Part shown: positions 47,001 through 58,043 of the stretch, in pieces | How positions within the stretch are numbered: the first letter of the stretch is position 1 | Layout of the letters: each line of letters starts with the position of its first letter | Origin: Aphrophora alni | Taxonomy: Eukaryota; Arthropoda; Insecta; Hemiptera; Aphrophoridae | Length of the DNA: 64,000 nt | Assembly: GCA_963513935.1 (NCBI GenBank) | Contig: OY740768.1 | Coordinates: 76,422,877 to 76,486,876, forward strand | Direction of reading: 5' to 3' | Position numbers and translations under genes: made by a program | The notes under the pieces: model-generated | The model's database searches: none | What the model was told of the DNA's origin: nothing | Seen by the model: the letters and a program-made list of their open reading frames with translations, nothing else

Positions 47001-47726
47001 TGTTTGGGGATTAATGCAACTTAGATTATTAAAATATGAAAGATAAGATGGAAATAATTTTAAGATAGGATACTGAAAGATAAAACAATTGTAAAGAGGT
47101 AATTTTGAAATAAATAGATGAGTTTTGTAAGTAATTTTATTTTTTTTTTGATAATAATGATGTTATATTTTGAATTTTAGTTGAAGAAAAGAGTTTTTTG
47201 TAATTATAAAATCAGTAGTTAACATTTTATCCCAGCGAGACAAAGAGTAATTAAGAATTTGATAAAGAATAAATAATTATTGGATTTAAACTAAAATAAA
47301 TAATAATATAAGATGATAATTGAAAAGTTTTAAGGTGAATTGAAGCAATGTTGAGTAATAAATAAATAATTTTCGTAAAAATGTTAATTAATAATGAGAA
47401 GTTTTAAAATTTTAATTGCGTTTAGTTGAAAAATGATTCAGATTGATAGTGAAAGATGGGTGTAGACTTTTATAAAAGATGTAGAAATTTCGTCTAGGCA
47501 GAAAAATAAAGTGTGGGAAAGGAAATGCTAGATGGCAGGAAAATATACAGACGGCTGTCTGGGAGATAAGCTTTGAGTGACGGGATCCTGTCAACAAAAA
47601 ATGTTGATGGAAAGTTTCAGCCAACAAGGTTGGAAAGGAAACTGATGATGGGTTTTATTGTATAAATAGAGATAAGGCTTAGCACTAATTGATTCGTATA
47701 TTATTTTTTTTACAAATGAGTTATTA
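44079..47726 (+). other. Element 2 non-coding internal region
   Basis: Aligns in long blocks with 13166-16300 of element 1, including the 30-bp repeats (46798-46857, two units). No sense-strand ORF of note; minus-strand frames at 45325-45528 and 45553-45744 are compositional. The hAT transposon sits at its right end. Confidence 0.6.
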
Positions 47727-48202
47727 TAACGCAGGGCTGGTAACAGTTCACTTTTTTCACTTTTTTTCCACTTTTTTGGATATAGTCATTTAAAGTCACT
47801 TTTTACAAAATTATTCACTTTTCTTCACTTTTTTTACTAATTTAGAAAAAAAATGAGTTTTAATTGTTTTTTTTTATTACTTAGATTCTTTTATGTTCTA
47901 CCCCAATGAAGGTGGAACAAAATTTTCCCAAACTGAGGGGTACTTCATGCTCCAATCTGTTGTAACCCAGATTGTTGTAAGCATTTTTTTTCAGGTTGAT
48001 GCAGCAGACAACTGCGTAGTATTTCAGATATACAATAATTCATTGAATTATTGTATACCTTATGTACTATTCGCCTACAGTACTACATATTTTTTTGTGC
48101 ATATTTGAAAGTATTTTGTTTACAAAATTACAGGTTGTTTTCAATGGTTTCAGGTTTCACTTCTAATTATTAAATAAACTGTGCAATAAAGTGTATAAAA
48201 CT

Positions 48203-48643
48203 ATGGGAAGGTGCAAGTTTCAGAACTTATGGTTGGATAAAAATGATCCCCAAGGGTACAAAATAAGTGATTGGGGGAAAAAACATTCAAACAGTGAACT
48301 TTTGTGTAAAATCTGTGATAAAATTATCAATATAAGTTCAAATGGCTTTCAGGCCATCATTCAACATTCTAATAAAACAATTCATATTAATCAGTGCAAA
48401 GTAAAGTTAAACACAAATCAACTTAGATTGTTGTCAGTGAACGTACCACTTCCAACTAATTCAAGTGTAGAAGATTCAAATCATGAGGAAGAAAAACTGA
48501 CACCATTGCCTTTGTTTACTAAAACTGTCAATTTATATAATGTTCGAGATAAAACTACTGCAGCAGAAATAATGTGGTGTATGAAGTGTGTTGCCGCAGA
48601 CTATAGTTTTGCCTCTTGCAGTGAACTTCGTGAAACTTTTCTG
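48203..48643 (+). CDS. hAT transposase, exon 1 (N-terminal zinc finger)
   Basis: From ATG at 48203 (an in-frame GTG at 48191 is less likely) to a CTG|GTAAGT donor at 48643/48644, phase 0. It encodes MGRCKFQNLWL and a BED-like finger CKICDK...IIQHSNKTIHINQC (Cys-Cys-His-His spacing), then an acidic linker and RDKTTAAEIMWCMKCVAADY, the usual entry to the hAT core. The zinc finger is expected to bind the element's ends. Confidence 0.8.
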
Positions 48644-48868
48644 GTAAGTTCTTTGCTCATAACCATAAAAACGTTAAAGCAATACGATAGTATTAAAAAT
48701 GCATGGTAAAATAATTTATAATACAAATTTGATTAGTGTCAGTAAGTATTAAATACAATAATACATAATAATGTACTATAATGACTTTCGTTTATGCTAA
48801 GTTACTTGTATTTTTACTTTTAAATTCTGTAAATTTTATTAAATTTTTTTGTATTTGTTTTTTTGTAG

Positions 48869-50662
48869 GTGATGTTTGGAGATGCAGTTCCTCAAGACTT
48901 TAGTTTAGGACGTAATAAAGCTCACTATTTAATTACAGATGCACTTGCACCCTATTTTAAAAAAATAATCATGAAAGACATAGAAGAGTCATATGTTACT
49001 CTTTTGTTTGACGAAACTACAAATGCTGCAGGGAAAAAGGAATTACAAGTAGGTGTTAGGTACTGGTCTCCAAGTCAGAATCGGATTGTATATAATCATT
49101 TAGAGACTTTTTTTCTAGGCACTGCCACAGCTCCTATTCTTGTGGAAAAACTCAATAGTGCTCTTAACAATGCATCAGTTCCGGCAAAAAACATTCTTAT
49201 GTTAGAATCAGATAGCCCAAACGTGAACAAATCAGTAAAAAGAATATTTAACGAACAAGTACTCTTAGTTAGAAAAAAAGGACTTTTAAATTTAGGATTC
49301 TGCGATATTCATACCATCCACAATGCTTTTCTCAAAGGTTTAGAGGAACTTGGTGAAGATGCTTCGGAACTTATTTTTGATGTTCATAATTTCTTCCATA
49401 AATGGCCGGCCAGATGGGAAGATTACAGTGAAATTCAAAGACAAACTGGCACTGTAAACCATAAGTTTATAAAACATTGTCCAAGTCGGTGGCTTACTAT
49501 ACAGAGCAGTGCTGAAAGACTTTTAGAACAATGGAAAGCTACAGAGAAGTATTTTTTAACATATGTGCCAAAGCATAGGCCAAATTTAATGAAAAGGCCC
49601 GGGTATCTAAAAATTGTAAGGCTGCTCAAGAAATCTACAATGAAATCAGAACTTCATTTTGTTATATCTAGTTCTCAAATCTTTACTAGCATCACAGGCT
49701 TCTTCCAAAAAGAAGAACCGCTAATTCATCTGTTACATTATATGCTGTCGGAGTTAGTCATGAAAATGTTAGGGAGGATTTGCAAATTAGAAGTTCTCAA
49801 AGATCTTGATCTTGGAAATATTAATGATGATTTTTTTAATACTGAAAATCTACTTCCTTTAAAAGATCTCACATTTTCGGATGAAATATCAACAAACTTG
49901 AAAACTGTTGGCGAGAAAGATAGGACTTTTTTCTGCCATCAAGTTCAAAAACATTTTTCTGTAGCTATTAAGCATATTGTGAACAAATCATCTGTTACAA
50001 ATCCTTTTCTAAAGAGATTGTCATGTTTAGATCCCAATGAAAGGCTGTCCAAAGAGAGTTGTCAAAGTATAGTTGAAATTGCTAGGGCCATGCCATGGCA
50101 AGTCCAAACAGATATTCTTGTGGATGAGTGGAAACTTCTTCAATTAGAAAAAGATGAACCAAAATCCAAAGAAAAATCCATTGATCTTTATTGGTCTCAG
50201 TTTTTTATCAAATCTGATTCCACTGGAAAGAGTGCTAGATTTCCAACAGTTGAAAAAGTTATCAAAGCTTCATTATCCTTGTCACATGGAAATGCTGATG
50301 TGGAAAGAGGATTTTCGACTTCAGACAGGACTCTTACAAACGATAGAGCATCAATGTCTGAAAGAACCTTAAATGCTTTAATCACTGTTAAAAGTGCCCT
50401 TAAAAAGTTTGATAATAAACCTTACCTTATTCCTATAACTGAAGAGCTCCTTTCCATGGGACGTATGGCTTATAAAGAATATAATACCTTCTTGGAGAGA
50501 GAAAGAGAAAAGAAACGACTTAAAGATGAAGCTGAGAAGGCTGAACAAGACAGGAAAATAGCTGAAGAAGAAAATAAGAAACATCTTGACAAAAAAAGGA
50601 AAAACATTGCTGATGACGAAGAAAAGAAAAAAATTACGAAAAGAAGAAGAGGAGCAAAGTGA
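48869..50662 (+). CDS. hAT transposase, exon 2 (catalytic core and dimerisation)
   Basis: Starts after TTTTTTTGTAG at 48868 in phase 0. Motifs: LLFDETTNAAGKKELQVGVR (catalytic Asp region), LESDSPNVNKS (second Asp), CDIHTIHNAF (CxxH), RWLTIQSSAERLLEQW and, near the end, NADVERGFSTSDRTLTNDRA, the hAT dimerisation block carrying the catalytic Glu. A very charged tail (KEREKKRLKDEAEKAEQDRK) then meets TGA at 50660. The true frame continues in the next frame (see the following entry). Total length about 750 aa is usual for the superfamily. Confidence 0.88.
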   Translation: MMFGDAVPQDFSLGRNKAHYLITDALAPYFKKIIMKDIEESYVTLLFDETTNAAGKKELQVGVRYWSPSQNRIVYNHLETFFLGTATAPILVEKLNSALNNASVPAKNILMLESDSPNVNKSVKRIFNEQVLLVRKKGLLNLGFCDIHTIHNAFLKGLEELGEDASELIFDVHNFFHKWPARWEDYSEIQRQTGTVNHKFIKHCPSRWLTIQSSAERLLEQWKATEKYFLTYVPKHRPNLMKRPGYLKIVRLLKKSTMKSELHFVISSSQIFTSITGFFQKEEPLIHLLHYMLSELVMKMLGRICKLEVLKDLDLGNINDDFFNTENLLPLKDLTFSDEISTNLKTVGEKDRTFFCHQVQKHFSVAIKHIVNKSSVTNPFLKRLSCLDPNERLSKESCQSIVEIARAMPWQVQTDILVDEWKLLQLEKDEPKSKEKSIDLYWSQFFIKSDSTGKSARFPTVEKVIKASLSLSHGNADVERGFSTSDRTLTNDRASMSERTLNALITVKSALKKFDNKPYLIPITEELLSMGRMAYKEYNTFLEREREKKRLKDEAEKAEQDRKIAEEENKKHLDKKRKNIADDEEKKKITKRRRGAK

Positions 50663-50879
50663 AAGTGCAGCCAAACTACTGTTTGAAGCAAATGAAAGAT
50701 TAAAGAAAGCTTTGAAAGAAAAGGATTTTAGTAATGCATTTTTGGCACAAGCTATGCTGGAAGGTGTCACTAAAGTACAGGAAGCGGCAACAGAGAAAAG
50801 ACGCAGTGTTCAGAATTTACAAGTTAATTTAGAAAAACGAAAAACAAGCCTAATTTCAGACTTTTTCAAGAAAAAGTAA
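50663..50879 (+). pseudogene. hAT transposase C-terminus, out of frame by one base
   Basis: Directly after the exon 2 stop another frame continues the charged coil (ESAAKLLFEANERLKKALKE) and ends SLISDFFKKK. The switch most likely lies in the A-rich stretch around 50623-50645. This could be a mutation, a sequencing error in an A run, or programmed slippage. The lost tail is outside the catalytic core. Confidence 0.65.
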
Positions 50880-51507
50880 TTGTTTTTACTAAATTTGATA
50901 ACAATTTGTTAACTCCTATTATTACCAAATACTTTGTTTTTGTTTACGTTTTACATGTATGCTTTATTAGTGGTCTTTATTTGAATTTTTATGCTGTAAT
51001 TCGTTTAGTAAATAAATTATAAAAAAATGAACAAAACAGAGAAAAAATAAGGGGCAGTTGAGGACGATTTTTTTCTTTGTTTTGTTTATTGAAATTGGGT
51101 AATTTGTAGACATTATTTTCCTGTATATTTATACCCTTCTACTTAATTAAATATATAACAGTCTTCATTTTTTATTACTTTATAGTTCTAAGCAAATTTA
51201 ATTTAATCACATACTCACTTTAAAAAAATTAGTCACTTTTTTTTCACTTTTTTATAAAATTTAGTCATTTTTTTCACTTTTTTTTACCCCATAAACTGTT
51301 ACCAGCCCTGTAACGCTAACAAATTAAAATAATGAAATAGGATTTTAGCAAATAGATTTTTATTTTTATAAGAAAAGAGAATCTTTCTTAAATTAAGTAT
51401 ACTAGGGATACTTATTTTCTTTCATGAGGTCCTTAGCTTCTGAAATGAAATGTCTTGAACATCCATTAATATTTTTTTCTCGATTTGAAATATATATATA
51501 TAAAAGC

Positions 51508-51539
51508 TTTGTATTCCAATACCTGTATTGAAATACAAA
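51508..51539 (+). promoter_or_regulatory. Hairpin before the polypurine tract, element 2
   Basis: Stem TTTGTATT/AATACAAA, a C-A mismatch, then CAATA/TATTG with a 4-nt loop CCTG; 32 nt, as in element 1, ending 13 nt before the 3' LTR. GTGGGGTTT follows as the candidate polypurine tract. Confidence 0.6.
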
Positions 51540-51552
51540 CCTTGTGGGGTTT

Positions 51553-52873
51553 TGTGACAGTGTAAAAAGTCAGATTTTAATAGACTCATTTAAAAGACGC
51601 GGTTAAGCCAAAGAGATAAGAGATTCAAATAATAATTTAAATTTAGTAACGTCATTAATAAAAGAAAAATGGATTTTCAAGACAACAGTATGAATTATTA
51701 TATTTAATTTTAATGTAATTTAGTTTGTTTGTTATGTTAAGTAAATCATTTGTATTTTACGGCAGTGTGGTAAAATGTGTGAACAGTACCGGAAGGAACG
51801 CTTAGGGAAGTGAGATTTTGCCTCATGGCAACAAGTCAGTCTAAGTCCAGCGTTAGGAGTGACAGGTTGTGTTTTCTAAGAGTTGAGTTCACCGCTTAAA
51901 ATGAACAGGTTGTGTTTTTTCAAAGTCAAAATCCAGTGTTTGGAGAAATAAGATCGTAGAAAGAGTTTCTAGGTTCTGTTAGAACAATGTACATTTGATT
52001 TTTTATCTCAAATAGTGATCGAAAGTATTTAAAAATTCATATTTAGCGTGTTTCAATGACAATAACGCGGGAACATAAAAGACAATGATTTATATACGCG
52101 AGTTATGAACATTCTCAACAACTTGAGAAAACAATTTCTGAACGAGGGAGAATCCACTGCGAGCCGTAGAACTTCAACTCGTAGGACATCAGATTTCCAT
52201 TCGGACACAGACAATGTTTTTTATTTAGATCGGCGTTGTGGTATAGACGCTATATATTACCTGTTTGATTAATAACCTGTATTATGTTTTAAATTAATTT
52301 TTTGTAAATGTTTATATATTTGAAGAGAATTTAGGAGATTATTACTAGAGGAGATAATAGTAAAATGAAATTTTTAAATAATGAAAATAGAATCTTTTTA
52401 TTTTTCTTTTAGAGCTACAAAGTTACTAAAAAATTCATAGATTAAATTCCTGTTGCAACAATTTTATTTGTAGAAGCATTTTTGATGATAAAATTAATTA
52501 ATTTGAAAGAAAGAAATAAAGGAAATATAAATTCATAATTTGTTATTAAAACTAAAAGGATAACTAGTATTTATAATATGATTTTGTGGTTAATAATATT
52601 TGTAGGATGTTTCTTTGAATGTTTAATAAATGTTTTCTTTGTAACATTTCAGCCAAAGTGTTCTCATTTAAAACCAAAATCCACTGTAAGTACACTGTAA
52701 AAAGAGCCTACGACCCCAGAGATTTTATAAATAATTAAATTCATTCTTTTTTCTAAATTGGTATGTTAAGGATACCTGGCGCCCTAGTCGAGCAAATTAA
52801 TAATTGAATTCAATATTAATAAATAAATAAGTACTCTTCAAGTACGACAAAGGCTCATTTTTAATTTGTTACA
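51553..52873 (+). repeat. Element 2 3' LTR (1321 bp)
   Basis: Same length as the 5' LTR with about two differences by eye; hairpin at 52831-52845. Followed by target duplication TGAT. Confidence 0.9.
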
Positions 52874-54122
52874 TGATTCAAACCTAATAAAAACTCTTAA
52901 AATCATTAATTTCAACCCGATAAACTTACAATAGATACAAATTTATCTCAATTTTATAATAAGCCGTAACAACTCAATAACAAAAGTTTAACAACAAAAG
53001 TTGTTTTTTTTTTTTTTATATGACAAATGACATATTACTTCTACTTCCTTAGTGATCAGGGGACCTGGATCTTATATTTTTCTCTATCTTTGCCCAGACT
53101 ACGCAACTGGTTCAGTGTCAAGCTCATTGTGAAATAAATCCCCATCTCCTCAGATGTAGTCATTGGTCTTTCTGTGGGCCACTTCCCCAATAGCCTTCTC
53201 TCCATGAATTTTCTCAGGTTCCGGTTTCATCAATTTGGGAGCAACATGTTCGAACCAAGAGAAATGCCAGTCCTCCATACTTATACTCCCCATGTCTTTT
53301 TTAATTTGTCCAGTGTACCATCATTTATAATTTGGTCTCTTTATGTCTTTTTCACTATTCTTCTTAGTCACTTCATTTGCACTATATATTATAGTGATTT
53401 TACATATATTTTGTAGCTGTCCAGCACTCATTTCCGTGAAACCATATTGACTTAACTACCGTCTGGTATATGAGGGTTTTGGTTTTTTCTGTACCAAATA
53501 CATGACTCAGGGACATAATAACCATTGGTGGTTTTCTGTACTCTTTTGTGCATATCTCCCTACAGTTTCCTGTATGATGAACTATTGTTCCTAATACTCA
53601 TAACTTTCAATCTGCACTAACCACCGCACTCTAACACTATCTCTCTTGCTCTTTTCTCATCACTACCATCATGACACAACTTTTTTTTTACTATCATTTG
53701 TTTAAAGTTTCTGCCCATTCAATCACTGCTTGTTGAAGTTTCTTCTGTGAATCTGTTATTGATACAATTTCGTCCGTATATACCAGGCCTGATGGAACAC
53801 TGGTCTCAACTTCTTCATGCCTACGACTGATTTCTCTGTTCTCACTTTACATATCTTCAGAATATATATCACTTCATACATAAATACTAAAAACAGCAAA
53901 AGTCTCAAACCATCTCTATTTTTCAAGTTTGGCTCGGAGATATTACCAGTAAGTCTAACAATGGTTTATGGTTTCTGACACTTTGATTGTATTGCTTCCT
54001 TAAGCTTCAGCAGTTCTTTCCTTTTGTAGAGTGCCTTCCACATCTTATCCCAAACAAAAGCAGCCTCTAAATCCAAGAATGCTGGTAGTCTACAACTAAT
54101 GCATGTCTCTAAATTTCTTCCT

Positions 54123-54126
<4 letters not shown>

Positions 54127-54195
<69 letters not shown>
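54127..54195. repeat. (TA)n microsatellite, about 70 bp
   Basis: Pure TATATA tract inside the LINE-B reverse transcriptase region. Confidence 0.95.
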
Positions 54196-54199
<4 letters not shown>

Positions 54200-54747
54200 T
54201 CCTGTGTTTGCCTTCCCAGAGTAAAGCCTACTTGTTCTTCTTACACAGTCTATTCTTGAGTATATATTTATCATTACGTTACTAAGGCAAATCACTCAAT
54301 AATTTCCGAACTGTGTTGAATCCCCATTCTTGTGGAGAGGTACAATATTTTAATTTCAATTCTCCGAGATATTTCCCTTTCTCCAAGCCGCTACATGGAG
54401 TTTCTTTATTTCTTATATCAAAATGTTACAACGTGCCTTGATCTTCCAGTTGCTTCGCATACTTCAACCTATCTACCACTATTCTTTTCACATATCAGAA
54501 ATCGATGTCTCTTTCTTCCGCAGGCTGATCCATGTTAATGACCATTGGTGTCTCTTCTATTGTAAGCCTATCTTCTTTATACTTTTCTTCATTGTCTTCA
54601 TAATACTTCCACTATACATTTAACACTCTCTGCATCTCAGTTCTTAATTTGTTTTGGTTGTCCTTGTTGCTGAGCAGCATCTTGCCATACTTTCCTTAAG
54701 ACCTTTCAAAATCTTTTGATGTCATGTTGATACTCATGCTCAATATT

Positions 54748-55097
54748 CTCTCCAAACTCTTTCCAAGCCTGCTTCTTTGATTCTTTTACCAATGTTTTAA
54801 ATCTCTTTACTTTTTGCAAAGAATGATGTGCATGAACTGTTTCCATGTCTTCTTCACCACAACTCCCTATACTTCTTCATTCCACCATTTGGTGCTTTTT
54901 GTATAATCATATTATTTTTACTCTCCAAACTCTTTCCAAGCCTGCTTCTTTGATTCTTTTACCAATGTTTTAAATCTCTTTACTTTTTGCAAAGAATGAT
55001 GTGCGTGAACTGTTTCCATGTCTTCTTCACCACAACTCCCTATACTTCTTCATTCCACCATTTGGTGCTTTTTGTGTAATCATATTATTTTTACTCT
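54748..55097. repeat. Tandem duplication, 173-bp period
   Basis: CTCTCCAAACTCTTTCCAAG starts near 54748 and again near 54921, and the two copies are almost identical (A/G differences near 54830 and 54902 versus their partners). A third partial start CTCTCCAGACCTCTTTCC begins near 55095. Confidence 0.88.
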
Positions 55098-55167
55098 CCA
55101 GACCTCTTTCCATGCTTGTAGTATTATTGCTTTCTCCAGAGGGTCTGGAGAGTAAAAATAATATGAT
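55079..55167. repeat. Inverted repeat, 26-bp perfect arms
   Basis: The left arm 55079-55104 (ends CTCTCCAGACC) and right arm 55142-55167 (starts GGTCTGGAGAG) are perfect reverse complements with a 37-nt loop. It lies at the 5' edge of LINE-B. Confidence 0.88.
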
Positions 55168-56120
55168 ATATATATACATATATTTAGCTTCCATTTGATT
55201 ATAATTTGACATTGCCATTATAATATAGAAATTGTCAACAGCATAGAAATAATTACATTACATACCAATAAACTAACACTAAACAAGTACAACAAACTAC
55301 AAATCATCAAATACACAAGTAAATTATAATATAAACAGTCATTGTGATTCATTCACCTTCAACTCCAAAAACTTTTTCCCTGAATAAAAACACTGCTCTG
55401 TCAAAAGTATTTTCAATCTCCTCTTAAACTCGGTAACACTTGAGCTATTTTTTCATATTGGACTGTAGTTTATTATATAATTTAATTCCCATATAAAATG
55501 CACCTGCCTCGTAAACTGACAGGAGATGCTTGGGATATTGGAGGACATGTTTGCACCGTGTTTCATGCTCATGCTACAAAATTCTATCATGAAATATATG
55601 TTTATTTGCAGAAACAAACCCCAGCAACTCACAAGCATAAATACAAGGCATTGACATAACACACATTATTTTTAAGAAAGGCCTACATGACTCTCTATGC
55701 TCTGCTGCTGCCATAATCCTAATTATCCGTTTTTTTTAAAATTTTAAATATAGCATGTGCCTCTCCCCCACACAATAATATACTATAACTTAAAAGAGAA
55801 TGGAAATACCCATAATAAACGGTTTTTAAAGTTTCCTATGCCAATCGGTCAAAGACTACCTGTATGGCTTAACAGGGCCTACAGTATTTAGTTTCTGAGA
55901 CAGTGCTTTCACATAGTCTCCTCACCCTATATTTTTAGTCCCAGAATATTAACATCAGCTGAAACAATATTACTGGTTTCCAAATTTGTGTCAAGAGATC
56001 TATACTATTTAGATTTAAAATCTAAAACACAGGATTTGTTCATATTCATTTGTAAGCTATTGAATAAATAAATATTGAGCTTGAGTTGTGAGATAATATT
56101 AGATAGACTAAAGCTCGAAC

Positions 56121-56258
56121 ACAAGATCTCACAAAAATTATGTTTACTTCAAACGTGTTTTAACGTGTAGTTATTGTAGCTCGTGTATCCCTGAGGATGG
56201 CAACTTTATCGTTGAAACATGTTTGATTAAGTAAACATATTTTTTGTGAGATCTTGTT
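56121..56258. repeat. Inverted repeat, about 40-bp arms
   Basis: The left arm 56121-56160 begins ACAAGATCTCACAAAAA and the right arm 56215-56258 ends TTTTTGTGAGATCTTGT; the loop carries CCCTGAGGATGGCAAC. It sits between RT and C-terminal parts of LINE-C, so it is a small foldback insertion. Confidence 0.7.
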
Positions 56259-56602
56259 TTAGACTTGTGTTGAGTTTTTAGTCTATATAAGCCATTCAGA
56301 AATCGATCTGAGACACTCCAAAAAAGATACACTTAAAGAACTGAAATTTGACCCCTGTATCAACGCTGATGTATCATCAGCAAAGAGAACCATTTCTCCA
56401 GTTTTTATAGTATTGGGTAAGTCATTAATATACAATAAAAATAGGATAGGACCCAGAACTGAGCGTTGAGGAACTCCTACTTGGTTCATAATTGGCTCTG
56501 AAGAGTATTTTTAATTATTTATAATGTTTAACAATTGAAAACGATTTTTCAAATAGCATGAACTATTTCAAAAATATCATTCTTATACCATAAAATTGCA
56601 TC

Positions 56603-58043
56603 TGTGATAAGGTAAAAATTAAGGTTTGATTGAATGTTTGAATAACGCGGCTGCAAGGGAAGGGGTAACCAGATTAAGTAATATTTCGTACTTAACAAAG
56701 TAAGTTCTAACATAAAAAATAGATTTTCAAATCAACAAAATAATTAATATTGTATAATTTTAAAATGAATTGTTTAAATAATGTGTTGATTAAATTTGTG
56801 TTATGTATTTTTGAATTGGACATTCCTGGGGGGGTGTGTTGGACTATGGAAACTGTTTTAGCGGGTAGGAACAGGCTCGCAAAAGCGAGAAAAACGTGGT
56901 AAGATCAGTCTGAGAAAGGAACTTGTAGATGATGGTTGTGTTTTAGCTAGTCTAGCTTTGGGACGAGTTACCTGCAGACCTGTTTTGGGTTGTGTTTTAG
57001 AATGTAGTTAAACTTTTCTAAAATGAGAAAAATAGTTAAAAAAAACAATCAAGGTAGACGATTTAAAGTGATTAGTAGTGTTTTCTATAAATAAACTTTT
57101 AATAAAAAAGTGAGAAAACGTGTTAATTCGAACTATGTTGTGCAATCTCATGCACGTGGTTTCAAATGACGAACTATGAACAGTTATATTAACTAGTTAG
57201 GTGAAATGAACTTGAAATATTACGACATCGACATTTTTCAAGAATACAGACGTGTTCAACTATACTAGAATACTACAACTACGATTCAGCAACGATCTTA
57301 CTAAAGAGACAATGAGTTTCGACAGTCTGGTAAAAAACATGTACCACATGTTTTATTCTTTTATATAAATTCTTATAATATGTTATATGTATCTTTCTTT
57401 GTATGTAATATGTGTAAATTTTATCTATTTCATTAAAAAATCTATATGAGTCCAGATATCATTTAGATGAAGGACAAAGTCAATTTTTTATCTCATATAT
57501 CTTTTGTACTAAAAAAAGAAAAAGTAAAGTAGTTACATCTAAATTCTTAACTTCAGTAAATGAACTTAATGCTTGCAAGTTTCAATTTTCATTAATACAA
57601 TTTTCAAATTAAAGTTAAATCTTAGGACTAAAGAAATGATAGATCTTTTTCAAAGACATTAAAATTCATAAATTAATAAGACGTTAATAGTAATTGATGT
57701 TTATCATATTTTATGTGTAATTGATGTATGTTGATATTTTGTTCTTGATGTATGTTAAAATTAATCATAAACATGCTTAATAAATTTTTATGTTGAAATT
57801 TAAGCTCACGTGTATTCATTTCTAACCAGAAATCACTGTAGAGTACACATATGAAAGAACTTGCGACCCTGAGGTTAAATTCACTTAAATTCATTTTTCT
57901 AAATTGGTAAGCGAAAGCTTCCTGGCGCCCATAAAATAGAACAAAATTCTAAATTAAATAATTAAAATTAAATTCATTTTTTCAATTATAATAACGTAAA
58001 TACATGAACTCTTCAAGTTCTTCATAATTTTTGAATTATTACA
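56603..58043 (+). repeat. Solo LTR, 1441 bp, inside LINE-C
   Basis: TGTGATAAGG...GAATTATTACA with 4-bp duplication CATC at 56599-56602 and 58044-58047. Family marks: TTGCGACCCTGAGG box (about 57861), TGGCGCCC near 57922, hairpin GAACT-CTTCA-AGTTC at 58006-58020. Removing it and one CATC restores continuity of the LINE RT. Confidence 0.9.

Larger units (their letters stand above)
47732..51310 (+). mobile_element. hAT-like transposon, 3579 bp, nearly intact
   Basis: Perfect 17-bp terminal inverted repeat CAGGGCTGGTAACAGTT. Only 5 bp (TAACG, 47727-47731 and 51311-51315) are duplicated outside, rather than the usual 8. Arrays of CACTTTTTT lie within 200 bp of both ends. Carries a two-exon transposase gene on the plus strand. 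Inserted inside element 2, so it is the youngest layer here. Confidence 0.88.
40719..52873 (+). mobile_element. Element 2: gag-only LTR retrotransposon, 12155 bp including a hAT insert
   Basis: Two 1321-bp LTRs, target duplication TGAT at 40715-40718 and 52874-52877. Without the 3.6-kb hAT insert it is 8.6 kb, like element 1. It holds one Gag-like ORF (42186-44078) and 3.6 kb of non-coding DNA related to that of element 1. The LTRs differ at about two bases by eye (near 40830/51664 and 41202/52036). It is a sister subfamily: LTR starts TGTGAC instead of TGTAAT, and Gag is longer. Confidence 0.92.
52919..55168 (-). pseudogene. LINE-B: degraded non-LTR retrotransposon
   Basis: Minus-strand remnants in order from the right: the endonuclease-RT linker KVKRFKTLVKESKKQAWKE, then FLDLEAAFVWDKMWKALYKR (RT block: VDLEKAFDxVxxxxLWxAL), ITDSQKKLQQAVIEWAETL (region after the FADD box), and a C-terminal end DPGPLITKEVEVICHLS before the 3' end. 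The layout fits RTE/CFDP2-like or R1-like LINEs (family level uncertain). A (TA)n run at 54127-54195 interrupts the RT, and a 173-bp duplication lies at its 5' side. The 3' end near 52919 is defined by the truncated copy at 59292-59390. Confidence 0.65.

Noticed and set aside
53966..54295. 109-aa frame with a long (YI)n run
   Set aside because: The middle is a translated TA microsatellite; only the RT-like ends have meaning, and these are covered under LINE-B.
55453..55662. 69-aa minus-strand ORF
   Set aside because: It is a wrong-frame reading of the LINE-C C-terminal region, whose matching blocks are in the neighbouring frame.
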